Origin: an uncultured Ruminococcus sp.
GTDB lineage: Bacteria > Bacillota > Clostridia > Oscillospirales > Acutalibacteraceae
NCBI GenBank assembly: GCA_902797065.1
Contig: CADBRK010000176.1
Coordinates: 1 to 6,252, forward strand
Reading direction: 5' to 3'
Length of the DNA: 6,252 bases
Shown: piece after piece, positions 1-5,012 of the stretch
Layout of the letters: every line of letters begins with the position of its first letter
Position numbering within the stretch: position 1 is the stretch's first letter
Position numbers and translations under genes: made by a program
The notes under the pieces: model-generated
What the model was told of the DNA's origin: nothing
The model's input: the letters and a program-made list of their open reading frames with translations, nothing else
The model's database searches: none

Positions 1-263
1 GTCTGGTTAAGAACTCTGACTCTGAAACCGTCCTCGATAATGGCGTTCTGGAGAGTAGCCTCAATGTCTCTGATCCTTGCTTCAAGCTGACCCTGGGCGT
101 TTTTAGCCTCATCGTACTCACTGTTCTCGGAAAGGTCGCCGTAAGAACGCGCTACTTCAAGGTCGTGCTTTACTTTCTCTCTGCCTTCGCCGGAGAGTTT
201 AACAAGCTCCTGCTCGAGAGCCTTGTAACCTTCGCTGGTAAGTCTTATTACTTTTTTCTGCAT
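1..263 (-). CDS. greA: Transcription elongation factor GreA, N-terminal part (cut by window edge)
   Basis: GreA binds in the secondary channel of RNA polymerase and stimulates cleavage of backtracked transcripts, rescuing stalled complexes in the cytoplasm. The 87 codons visible start at an ATG (261-263) and run off the window at position 1; the family is usually about 158 residues, so roughly the second half is missing. What is seen is the N-terminal antiparallel coiled coil: a first helix at about residues 10-39, the tip motif GDLSENSEYD at 42-51, and a return helix with AQGQLEARIRDIEATL at 56-71. The acidic tip residues needed for cleavage stimulation, corresponding to E. coli Asp41 and Glu44, are Asp43 and Glu46. 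An AAGGTGG ribosome binding site lies 9 bases before the ATG. The gene has its own promoter and follows a probable terminator, so it is likely a separate transcription unit. The FKBP-like C-terminal domain cannot be checked here. Confidence 0.93.
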   Translation of the reverse strand, partial: MQKKVIRLTSEGYKALEQELVKLSGEGREKVKHDLEVARSYGDLSENSEYDEAKNAQGQLEARIRDIEATLQNAIIEDGFRVRVLNQ

Positions 264-272
264 AGAAATATT

Positions 273-279
273 CCACCTT
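273..279 (-). promoter_or_regulatory. Ribosome binding site of greA
   Basis: On the minus strand this reads AAGGTGG, one mismatch from AAGGAGG, and ends 9 bases before the ATG at 263. It fixes the greA start. Confidence 0.8.
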
Positions 280-293
280 AATCGTCATTTTAT

Positions 294-313
294 TGTGTTC
301 ACTCTTGAACACA
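294..313 (-). repeat. Perfect 8-bp inverted repeat in the greA leader
   Basis: TGTGTTCA, a 4-base spacer, then TGAACACA form a perfect palindrome (arms 294-301 and 306-313). It lies just downstream of the predicted transcription start (about 321), so it would be a hairpin near the 5' end of the mRNA or an operator overlapping the start region. No T run follows on either strand, so it is not an intrinsic terminator. Its role is unknown; a repressor site or a 5' stabilising hairpin are both possible. Confidence 0.6.
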
Positions 314-327
314 GTTACACATAATCA

Positions 328-367
328 ATTATAACACTAATTCAATTTATGTCAAGTGATTTTTTTG
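328..367 (-). promoter_or_regulatory. Strong sigma-A promoter of greA
   Basis: On the minus strand a perfect -35 box TTGACA (355-350) and a perfect -10 box TATAAT (333-328) are separated by 16 bases. A run of seven A residues (366-360) sits directly upstream of the -35 box and could act as an UP-like element. The predicted start of transcription is near 321, giving a leader of about 58 bases before the greA ATG. Two perfect hexamers at proper spacing make this the most secure regulatory call in the window. Confidence 0.9.
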
Positions 368-370
368 CGT

Positions 371-403
371 AATAAGAACAGCGGCAGTATTTCTGCCGCC
401 GCC
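371..403 (-). terminator. Probable intrinsic terminator after the S41 gene
   Basis: The minus strand carries GCGGCAG, loop AAATA, CTGCCGC (arms 399-393 and 387-381), starting 18 bases past the S41 stop codon. The stem can extend by four more pairs, three of them G-U. It is followed by TGTTCTTATT, a modest U-rich tract. It probably ends the ftsEX-M23-S41 transcript before the greA promoter. The weak U tract means termination may be incomplete. Confidence 0.65.
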
Positions 404-416
404 AAATGATTATTTA

Positions 417-1643
417 TTAATCCCAGTCCTCGTCGTAATCGTAGTATTCGTCTTCGTCGTTGTTATAATCGCCTTCGTCGTCACCGTTGTCGTTGTCATT
501 GCCGGGCTGACCGTTCCAGTACTCATCGTCGTCCCAGTACGGATCTTCGTCCTCGCTCGAAGAGTTCGACTCCGTGCCGGATTCAGTTCTGCCGCTGCCC
601 GTACGTTCGGAATCGGTATCCGTATCGCTGCCGGTCTTGGAAGAATCTGTATCGCTGGAGTTCTTGTCAGTGTCGGTATCGCTGCTGTGCGGCATTACAA
701 TATCATTAACACCAAGCGCCCTTACAGCGCCGAGGAACTGAGCGTCTACGGATATATCAAGTGCGCCCTCGTCAAAGAGTTTCTGATCTGCTGCGCTGAG
801 TTCGATAATATTAGAGGGAACAACGCCTGTGCTTGAATACGACTGCTGTCCCTTTGTAACATAATACATGTTGGGGAGAAGAACATAGTCGCCGTTTGAG
901 AGAGGGAACGCCTCGGCTCTTGCGCAGTCGCCCTTTGTCGTCGTACCTACAATGATAGCCTTGCCGTATGCGCTGAGAGTTGAAGCCATTATCTCGGCAA
1001 CACCCGAAGTGTTGTTGTTGACCAGCACGGCAATATCATAGTCGATCTCGCTCTGATCGGAAGTATAAAGAACCGTTCTGTTGCCGCTTTTGTCAATACC
1101 GGCGATCGTCTCCCCTTCGGGCAGCATAGCGTCAAGAAGCAAAGCTACAGTATCAATGTCGTTTGAAGAACAGTTTCTGAGGTCAAGCACGAGCATGTTT
1201 ACCTTAGCAACAGTAGATTTGCTGAAATCGTTGAGCGCGTTGGTAAACGAAGTTTTTGTGGAATCGGAAAATCCGAGGAACTTCATATAACCGATACCCT
1301 TGCCGAAATTCTTGTAAATGATCGTTTCTCCGGGCGTACCCTTGTTATAGTCGGCATACTCTGCGGCTGTAAGATACTTTACCGCACCGTCGCCCAATCC
1401 CTCTACATAACCCTTGCACATTCCTGCGGTAAGGTCATTCTGATTGATCGTTCCGAGATAATTGTCCTTGATTATAGCCGAAACCTCGCTGATCATTTCG
1501 TTGCCTGCTCCGATAGCTTCATTTGTTTCCGTCACATCTTTTACCTTTTTGCCTGCGATCAGAAAGCCTGCGGTAAAAGCAAGCGCAGCTGCTATCAGCA
1601 CACATGTCAGCGCAAAACCAAAAGTTGTCTTTTTTCTCATCAT
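417..1643 (-). CDS. Membrane-anchored S41 (C-terminal processing protease)-like protein, probably catalytically inactive, with acidic C-terminal tail
   Basis: Family resemblance is to CtpA/CtpB/Tsp. Residues 8-30 form one hydrophobic segment after MMRKK, so the rest should be extracytoplasmic. Residues 46-100 match the family's N-terminal helical part, ending in LTAAEY. The S41 core follows: IGYMKFLGF (117-125), LVLDLRN (151-157), AVLVNNN (205-211), AEI (216-218), IVGTTTKGD (231-239). The family's Ser and Lys positions, judged by spacing from Glu217 and Gly238, are Gly214 and Asp239, so the Ser-Lys dyad is missing. The usual NNPGG after LDLR reads NCSSN. The PDZ domain normally between the N-terminal part and the IGYI strand is absent. 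Residues 319-408 are a low-complexity tail: Ser/Thr/Asp/Glu-rich, then Asp/Glu/Tyr/Trp/Asn-rich. The frame is intact, so this is not a decayed pseudogene. A GAGGAG site 12 bases upstream and an in-frame TGA just upstream fix the ATG. It lies 34 bp after the M23 gene, probably in the same operon. Family assignment is fairly sure; inactivity is inferred. Confidence 0.85.
   Translation of the reverse strand: MMRKKTTFGFALTCVLIAAALAFTAGFLIAGKKVKDVTETNEAIGAGNEMISEVSAIIKDNYLGTINQNDLTAGMCKGYVEGLGDGAVKYLTAAEYADYNKGTPGETIIYKNFGKGIGYMKFLGFSDSTKTSFTNALNDFSKSTVAKVNMLVLDLRNCSSNDIDTVALLLDAMLPEGETIAGIDKSGNRTVLYTSDQSEIDYDIAVLVNNNTSGVAEIMASTLSAYGKAIIVGTTTKGDCARAEAFPLSNGDYVLLPNMYYVTKGQQSYSSTGVVPSNIIELSAADQKLFDEGALDISVDAQFLGAVRALGVNDIVMPHSSDTDTDKNSSDTDSSKTGSDTDTDSERTGSGRTESGTESNSSSEDEDPYWDDDEYWNGQPGNDNDNGDDEGDYNNDEDEYYDYDEDWD
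420..689 (-). other. Region encoding the acidic low-complexity tail of the S41-like protein
   Basis: Residues 319-408. The first half repeats short Asp-Thr-Asp/Ser-Asp-Thr motifs (for example SDTDTD, GSDTDTDSE) and looks like a flexible extracellular linker. The last 40 or so residues are almost all Asp, Glu, Tyr, Trp, Asn and Gly, ending in YDYDEDWD. No LPxTG sorting motif or hydrophobic tail is present, so the C terminus should be free outside the membrane. It resembles the acidic linker of the neighbouring M23 protein in composition. Confidence 0.8.
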
Positions 1644-1677
1644 CTGAAAATGTCACTCCTCAAAATAATAATATGAT

Positions 1678-3210
1678 CTACATGTTTGGATATTCAAGCA
1701 TGGGATTATACTTTTCACCGTAAAGTCTTGTTTCAAAATGCAGATGGGCTCCTGTTGACCAGCCGGTTGATCCGACATAGCCTATCAGCTGTCCTTTCTG
1801 AACATAATCGCCTTCCGATACAGTTAACGACGTCAGGTGAGCGTACAGCGTAGCCTTGCCGTCTCCGTGATCTATCATCAGGTATCTGCCGTAACCGCCG
1901 CCGCAGCCGCAGCTTCCGTCTTTGCCGTAATTGTGCGGGCATTCGTTATCTGCAAGAACTACTACGCCCGATTCGGCAGCAACTACATCTGCGTTCATTA
2001 CGGAAGCGTCTGCAATATCTATTGCGCCGTGATTATATGTATCACGGTCTTCGTTCCATTCGGAGGTAAGAATATAATGCCCGGGTACCGGCCATACATA
2101 ACCGGACGCCGTGGGAGTCTGAACCTGAGCTGAAGATACAGGCTCTTCTTCGGAGGAAACAACCGCGGAAGATACCGTGCGCGGCGGAGTCTCCGTATCA
2201 TCAGGATCCTCGTAATCCTCGTAATCCTCGGAATCTTCGTAATCCTCGGGATCTTCGGGGTCGTAATAATATGACGAATCATCGTCGTCCGGCTCGTCAT
2301 CGTATGAAGACGTTGAAGTATCCGCATACGGCTTTGAAATTACCATCGTTACGCCGCTGCTTGTTTTGGACGCCGCGCTTTGTGCCGTGGAAGATGACCC
2401 CGCAGCCGAACTGCCCGAAGAAAGCTTTGCTTTCGCTTCGCTCCTGAGCTTTGCGTTTCGCTCCTGAGCGGCTTTATCTGCATAATATGCTTTGATCTTA
2501 TCCTCGACTTGTTTACGCTCTGCGTTTGTTTCGTCAAGGTGATCCTGTGCGCCCGCGTTGCTCTCGTAAAGATCTTTGAGCAAAGCTTCGTTTTCTTCCA
2601 TTAACCGTGAGATCTCGTCCTGTCGGGACGCAAGCTTTTTCTGTTCGTCTTCAAGCTGAGTTTTTGTCTCATCCAACGAACTTTTCTTTTTATTTATAAT
2701 ATCTATGTCATTCTGGAGCTTTTCTATAAGCTTTCTGTCGGAGTTCGACATATACGCTACAAGCTCGAGTTTATCCACAAAATCTCCGAAATCCTTTGCT
2801 CCGAGTATAATTTCAAGCGAAGTGGTCTCGCCCGAAAGATATATCACCCTTACTCTTTGCTTAAGTCCCGTAATACGGTCGGAAATTTTATCGGTGGAAT
2901 CCTTTATATCAATCTGCAGCGTCTGAATATCCGAAGAAAGCTTATCTATTTCAAGCCTTCCTTCATATATCTGCTCATTAAGTACCGTTATCTTCTGACG
3001 CAAAGCCTCCTGGTATTCCTCCTGCTTTGCTATATCGCTCGCCGTCTGATCTATGACAGCCTGATATTCCGACGCGGCTTGATCAAGCTCTTTCTGCTTC
3101 TTCTGGTAGTCGGACAGAGTATCAGCCGAACTTGCGACCGCACTCAGACATCCTATCGCAATAAGAGTCAACACGCCGGCTGTGATCTTCGGGATAAGTT
3201 TACCAGCCAA
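1678..3210 (-). CDS. Secreted peptidoglycan hydrolase with N-terminal coiled coil and C-terminal M23 (LytM) domain, probable FtsEX partner
   Basis: The protein has 510 residues. A signal peptide (1-29, cleavage probably after Ala26 or Ala29) is followed by long heptad-like helices at about 31-120 and 155-260, the EnvC/PcsB/CwlO-type coiled coil that FtsX is known to bind. Residues 264-370 are a Ser/Ala then Asp/Glu/Tyr-rich linker. The M23 domain spans about 372-505. Zinc ligands are His394 and Asp398 (HGAID) and His491 (in HLH), with catalytic His458 (YAHL), so it should be an active endopeptidase, unlike E. coli EnvC, which only activates amidases. A Cys-containing insertion (C424, C434, C436) precedes GGGYGRYLMIDHG. 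The start is TTG: a GGAGG site sits 8 bases upstream and the signal peptide begins at once, while the next ATG is deep in the protein. It overlaps the ftsX end by 11 bp. Cys21 (AIGC) is a poor lipobox, so lipidation is unlikely. Which peptide bond it cuts is not visible. Confidence 0.93.
   Translation of the reverse strand: MAGKLIPKITAGVLTLIAIGCLSAVASSADTLSDYQKKQKELDQAASEYQAVIDQTASDIAKQEEYQEALRQKITVLNEQIYEGRLEIDKLSSDIQTLQIDIKDSTDKISDRITGLKQRVRVIYLSGETTSLEIILGAKDFGDFVDKLELVAYMSNSDRKLIEKLQNDIDIINKKKSSLDETKTQLEDEQKKLASRQDEISRLMEENEALLKDLYESNAGAQDHLDETNAERKQVEDKIKAYYADKAAQERNAKLRSEAKAKLSSGSSAAGSSSTAQSAASKTSSGVTMVISKPYADTSTSSYDDEPDDDDSSYYYDPEDPEDYEDSEDYEDYEDPDDTETPPRTVSSAVVSSEEEPVSSAQVQTPTASGYVWPVPGHYILTSEWNEDRDTYNHGAIDIADASVMNADVVAAESGVVVLADNECPHNYGKDGSCGCGGGYGRYLMIDHGDGKATLYAHLTSLTVSEGDYVQKGQLIGYVGSTGWSTGAHLHFETRLYGEKYNPMLEYPNM
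2191..2301 (-). other. Region encoding the acidic linker of the M23 hydrolase
   Basis: Residues 304-340 lie between coiled coil and catalytic domain and consist almost only of Asp, Glu, Tyr, Ser and Pro, with tandem Glu-Asp-Tyr/Pro/Ser triplets. It is probably an extended, strongly negative spacer in the cell wall. The flanking parts (264-303, 341-370) are Ser/Ala/Thr/Val-rich. Confidence 0.8.
2204..2257 (-). repeat. Six tandem 9-bp units in the M23 linker
   Basis: On the plus strand the unit is TAATCCTCG with variants: GGATCCTCG, TAATCCTCG twice, GAATCTTCG, TAATCCTCG, GGATCTTCG. Each unit encodes the tripeptide Glu-Asp-X (X is Tyr, Ser or Pro) on the minus strand. Because the unit is 9 bp, gain or loss of copies keeps the frame, so linker length can vary between strains. 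Confidence 0.85.
2437..2469 (-). repeat. 13-bp direct repeat inside the M23 coiled-coil end
   Basis: GCTCAGGAGCGAA (minus strand) occurs at 2469-2457 and again at 2449-2437, 20 bp apart. Because 20 is not a multiple of three the copies are read in different frames, giving AQERN and then KLRSEA. It is probably an old small duplication. Confidence 0.7.
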
Positions 3211-4099
3211 GGATCTCTCCTCCCTCCATCTTCAGATAGCGTCCTATGGAAATACCCGCGCCGATCGCACCGATTATTATACCCAGAACGATAAACGCCA
3301 GCGTCATAGGCAGAGCCACCGTCGAGTACTCTACTTTGGAGAAGGGTATGATATACTGTACCGCAACGATCATGCCGTTATACAGGAACACAATTATTCC
3401 CGACGAGATCAGTCCTGCGATAAGTCCCAACACCTGACCCTCGACAACAAACGGTACTCTGACAAATCTGTCGGTAGCGCCGACGGATTTCATGATACTG
3501 ATCTCAAAGCGTCTTGAGTACATAGTCATTCTTACGGAATTGCTGATAATGAAAAGTGATATAATGGCAAGTACGATAACGATCCACAGACCTATCTGGG
3601 TCGTAAGCTCATTGAGACTTGTCAGTTTGCTTGCAACATCACTTCTGTCGGACACTTTATATACGCCCTGCGCCTGCGAAATACTTTTGACCGTTTCGTC
3701 GTATTTTGAAAGATCCTCCATAGTTATATGGAATGCGTGCGGCAAAGGGTTGTTATCGCCCTGCAGTTCTTCAAAAAGATTGCCAAGCTCGTTTTCGAGT
3801 TCCTTTATCGCTTCGTCCTTTGAGTAAAACTCACATGCCGAAACGTTATCTATTTTCCTGAGTTCGGGGCCTATCTCCATAACTGCCTGAAGCTCGTTTA
3901 CATCGTCATTCAGGAACACCGTTACCTGATTGTCCTGCCCTACCGACTGCACAACGCTCGTCACATTAAGTGATAAAAGCACCGCAAGTCCCGTCATGAC
4001 AAGGCAGGAAACAAGCACGCCGATAGACGCCAGCGACATCATACGGTTGTTCCATACGCTTTTTACTCCTTCTTTTATAAGGTAGCCGATACCCCTCAT
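3200..4099 (-). CDS. ftsX: Cell division ABC transporter permease FtsX
   Basis: FtsX is the membrane half of FtsEX, which is not a true transporter but passes ATP-driven shape changes to peptidoglycan hydrolases outside the cell. The 299 residues show the family layout: a cytoplasmic N terminus (GIGYLIKEGVKSVWNNRMMSL) leading into TM1 at about 24-46, a large extracellular loop at 47-168, TM2 at about 169-187, then TM3 (about 221-243) and TM4 (about 262-284). The loop contains NPLPHAFHI (117-125), matching the NPLP-type motif common in FtsX loops and expected to contact the coiled-coil partner. SVRMTMYSRRFEISIMKSVGAT (187-209) after TM2 is the typical cytoplasmic coupling segment. Length is normal for Firmicutes. 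The ATG overlaps the ftsE stop as ATGA, and a GGGGAGG site lies 10 bases upstream within ftsE, so translation is coupled. Its own last 11 bp overlap the M23 gene. Confidence 0.97.
   Translation of the reverse strand: MRGIGYLIKEGVKSVWNNRMMSLASIGVLVSCLVMTGLAVLLSLNVTSVVQSVGQDNQVTVFLNDDVNELQAVMEIGPELRKIDNVSACEFYSKDEAIKELENELGNLFEELQGDNNPLPHAFHITMEDLSKYDETVKSISQAQGVYKVSDRSDVASKLTSLNELTTQIGLWIVIVLAIISLFIISNSVRMTMYSRRFEISIMKSVGATDRFVRVPFVVEGQVLGLIAGLISSGIIVFLYNGMIVAVQYIIPFSKVEYSTVALPMTLAFIVLGIIIGAIGAGISIGRYLKMEGGEILGW
3216..3224 (-). promoter_or_regulatory. Ribosome binding site that decides the TTG start of the M23 gene
   Basis: The minus strand reads GGAGGAGAGATCC directly before TTG (3210-3208). 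The GGAGG core is 8 bases from the TTG, ideal spacing, and lies inside the last codons of ftsX. No in-frame ATG exists near the signal peptide, so the TTG is the supported start. Confidence 0.8.
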
Positions 4100-4914
4100 T
4101 CGTCATCAGCCTCCCCTTCGGTTATTGCCTTGAGAACCTCTTCGTTAAGCTCATCGACAGATACGTCGGAAATTTCCTCCGCTATCTCCTCGGGAATAAC
4201 AGCGAGATCCTCCTGCGAAATGGCGATCGGGACATTCGTCTTTTCGGTTACCATGCCGCTGTCGGCTGTAACCATACCGCCGTTTATTTCTATAACTCTG
4301 TTTTTGAATTTATGCACAAGTTCATGTTCATGCGTTACAACAATAATTGTAGTGCCCTGCTTGTTGATCTCGTTGAGCAGTTCGATTATCTCAAACGACA
4401 TTTCCGGGTCTATATTTCCCGTTGGCTCGTCTGCGATAATTATTGAGGGGTTATTTACCAATGCCCTTGCAAGGCTGACTCTCTGCTGTTCTCCGCCCGA
4501 TAATTCCGCAGGGCGGCATTTTGCTTTATCTTTAAGCCCCACAAGGCCGAGAATATATAAAACTCTTTTCTTTACCGCTTTGGGTCTTGCTCCGATTACA
4601 CGCATGGCAAAAGCCACGTTGTCGAATACCGTCATCTTATCTATCAGACGGAAATCCTGGAACACGATACCCATTGTACGCCTGAGATATGGCACCTTGC
4701 GCCGTTTCATCTTTGTTATATTTATGTTGTTTACAAAGATTTCTCCCTCTGTAGGCTGTTCCTCTTTCATAATAAGCTTGAGGAACGTACTCTTGCCTGC
4801 ACCGGACGCTCCCACTATAAAGACAAACTCGCCTTTTTCGATATTAATATCAACATGACTGAGAGCCTTAGTACCGTTGGGGTAGGTCTTTGATACATCT
4901 TTGAATTGAATCAT
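4096..4914 (-). CDS. ftsE: Cell division ATP-binding protein FtsE, with acidic C-terminal extension
   Basis: FtsE is the cytoplasmic ATPase of FtsEX. With the ATG at 4914 it has 272 residues. The ABC motifs are complete: Walker A GASGAGKST (35-43), Q-loop Gln86 in VFQDFRL, signature LSGGEQQR (138-145), Walker B IIIADEP (158-164), D-loop GNID and H-loop His195. The VFQDFRL and DEPTGNIDP wording is typical of FtsE. The fold should end near 217 (INGGMVTAD); the family is normally about 220-230 residues, so about 55 residues are extra, with 17 Asp or Glu and a probable helix (EEIAEEISDVSVDELNEEV). The start is chosen because GAAAGG lies 9 bases before the ATG and MIQFKDVSKTY is the standard FtsE beginning; an in-frame TTG at 4944 would add ten residues without family support. 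It overlaps ftsX by 4 bp. No clear promoter of its own is seen. Confidence 0.97.
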   Translation of the reverse strand: MIQFKDVSKTYPNGTKALSHVDINIEKGEFVFIVGASGAGKSTFLKLIMKEEQPTEGEIFVNNINITKMKRRKVPYLRRTMGIVFQDFRLIDKMTVFDNVAFAMRVIGARPKAVKKRVLYILGLVGLKDKAKCRPAELSGGEQQRVSLARALVNNPSIIIADEPTGNIDPEMSFEIIELLNEINKQGTTIIVVTHEHELVHKFKNRVIEINGGMVTADSGMVTEKTNVPIAISQEDLAVIPEEIAEEISDVSVDELNEEVLKAITEGEADDE

Positions 4915-4930
4915 AAAAAAGTACCTTTCT

Positions 4931-5001
4931 GAAATACAAACCAAAAGGGGAGTATCATACGAAATTTAAGAAAAACCTCATACTCGCTTATCATACTCCC
5001 C
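4931..5001 (-). terminator. Hairpin with U-rich tail between the regulator gene and ftsE (terminator or attenuator)
   Basis: On the minus strand GGGGAGTAT (5001-4993) pairs perfectly with ATACTCCCC (4955-4947); after one G-G mismatch three more A-T pairs form, leaving a 29-base loop. TTTTGGTTTGTATTT follows at once. It begins 11 bases after the regulator stop codon and ends 33 bases before the ftsE ATG. A second GAGTATGA copy in the loop (4985-4978) could compete for the same 3' arm with a weaker 6-bp stem. It may end the regulator transcript or let only part of it continue into ftsE. Confidence 0.6.
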
Positions 5002-5012
5002 GCAGCTCCGTA

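Noticed and set aside
1296..1307. FGKG in the S41 protein (residues 113-116) as the catalytic lysine motif
   Set aside because: It lies before the IGYMKF strand and the LDLR motif, about 100 residues before the Ser-region motif, whereas the true catalytic Lys comes 25 residues after the Ser. The match is coincidental.
1990..2029. Loss of the M23 HxG motif because the protein reads HGAID
   Set aside because: His394 and Asp398 keep the H-x3-D spacing needed for zinc binding, and HGAID is a familiar variant; His458 and the HLH motif are intact.
1837..2133. Plus-strand open frame of 98 codons opposite the M23 catalytic domain
   Set aside because: The minus-strand frame holds all M23 catalytic motifs; the plus frame resembles no family I know and contains Ala/Val/Ile runs explained by the opposite strand.
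2204..2257. Tandem units as a CRISPR or regulatory repeat array
   Set aside because: The units are 9 bp with no spacers, lie within a coding frame and simply encode Glu-Asp-X triplets.
3142..3156. Lipobox at Cys21 of the M23 protein
   Set aside because: AIGC lacks the usual Leu/Val/Ile at position -3, and good signal peptidase I sites follow at Ala26 and Ala29.
4130..4858. Long open frame (242 codons) on the plus strand opposite ftsE
   Set aside because: It is antisense to a fully motif-supported FtsE, has a Ser/Thr/Leu-rich composition typical of a reverse-frame artefact, and shows no recognisable domain.
4915..4944. Upstream TTG start for ftsE, adding ten residues
   Set aside because: The ATG at 4914 has a well-spaced GAAAGG site and gives the standard FtsE N terminus; the longer form would cover that site and adds unconserved residues.
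4954..4982. Promoter for ftsE with TATGAT (4959-4954) as -10 box
   Set aside because: The -10 fits five of six bases, but no acceptable -35 box lies 16-18 bases upstream and there is no extended -10 TG; the box is part of the hairpin arm.
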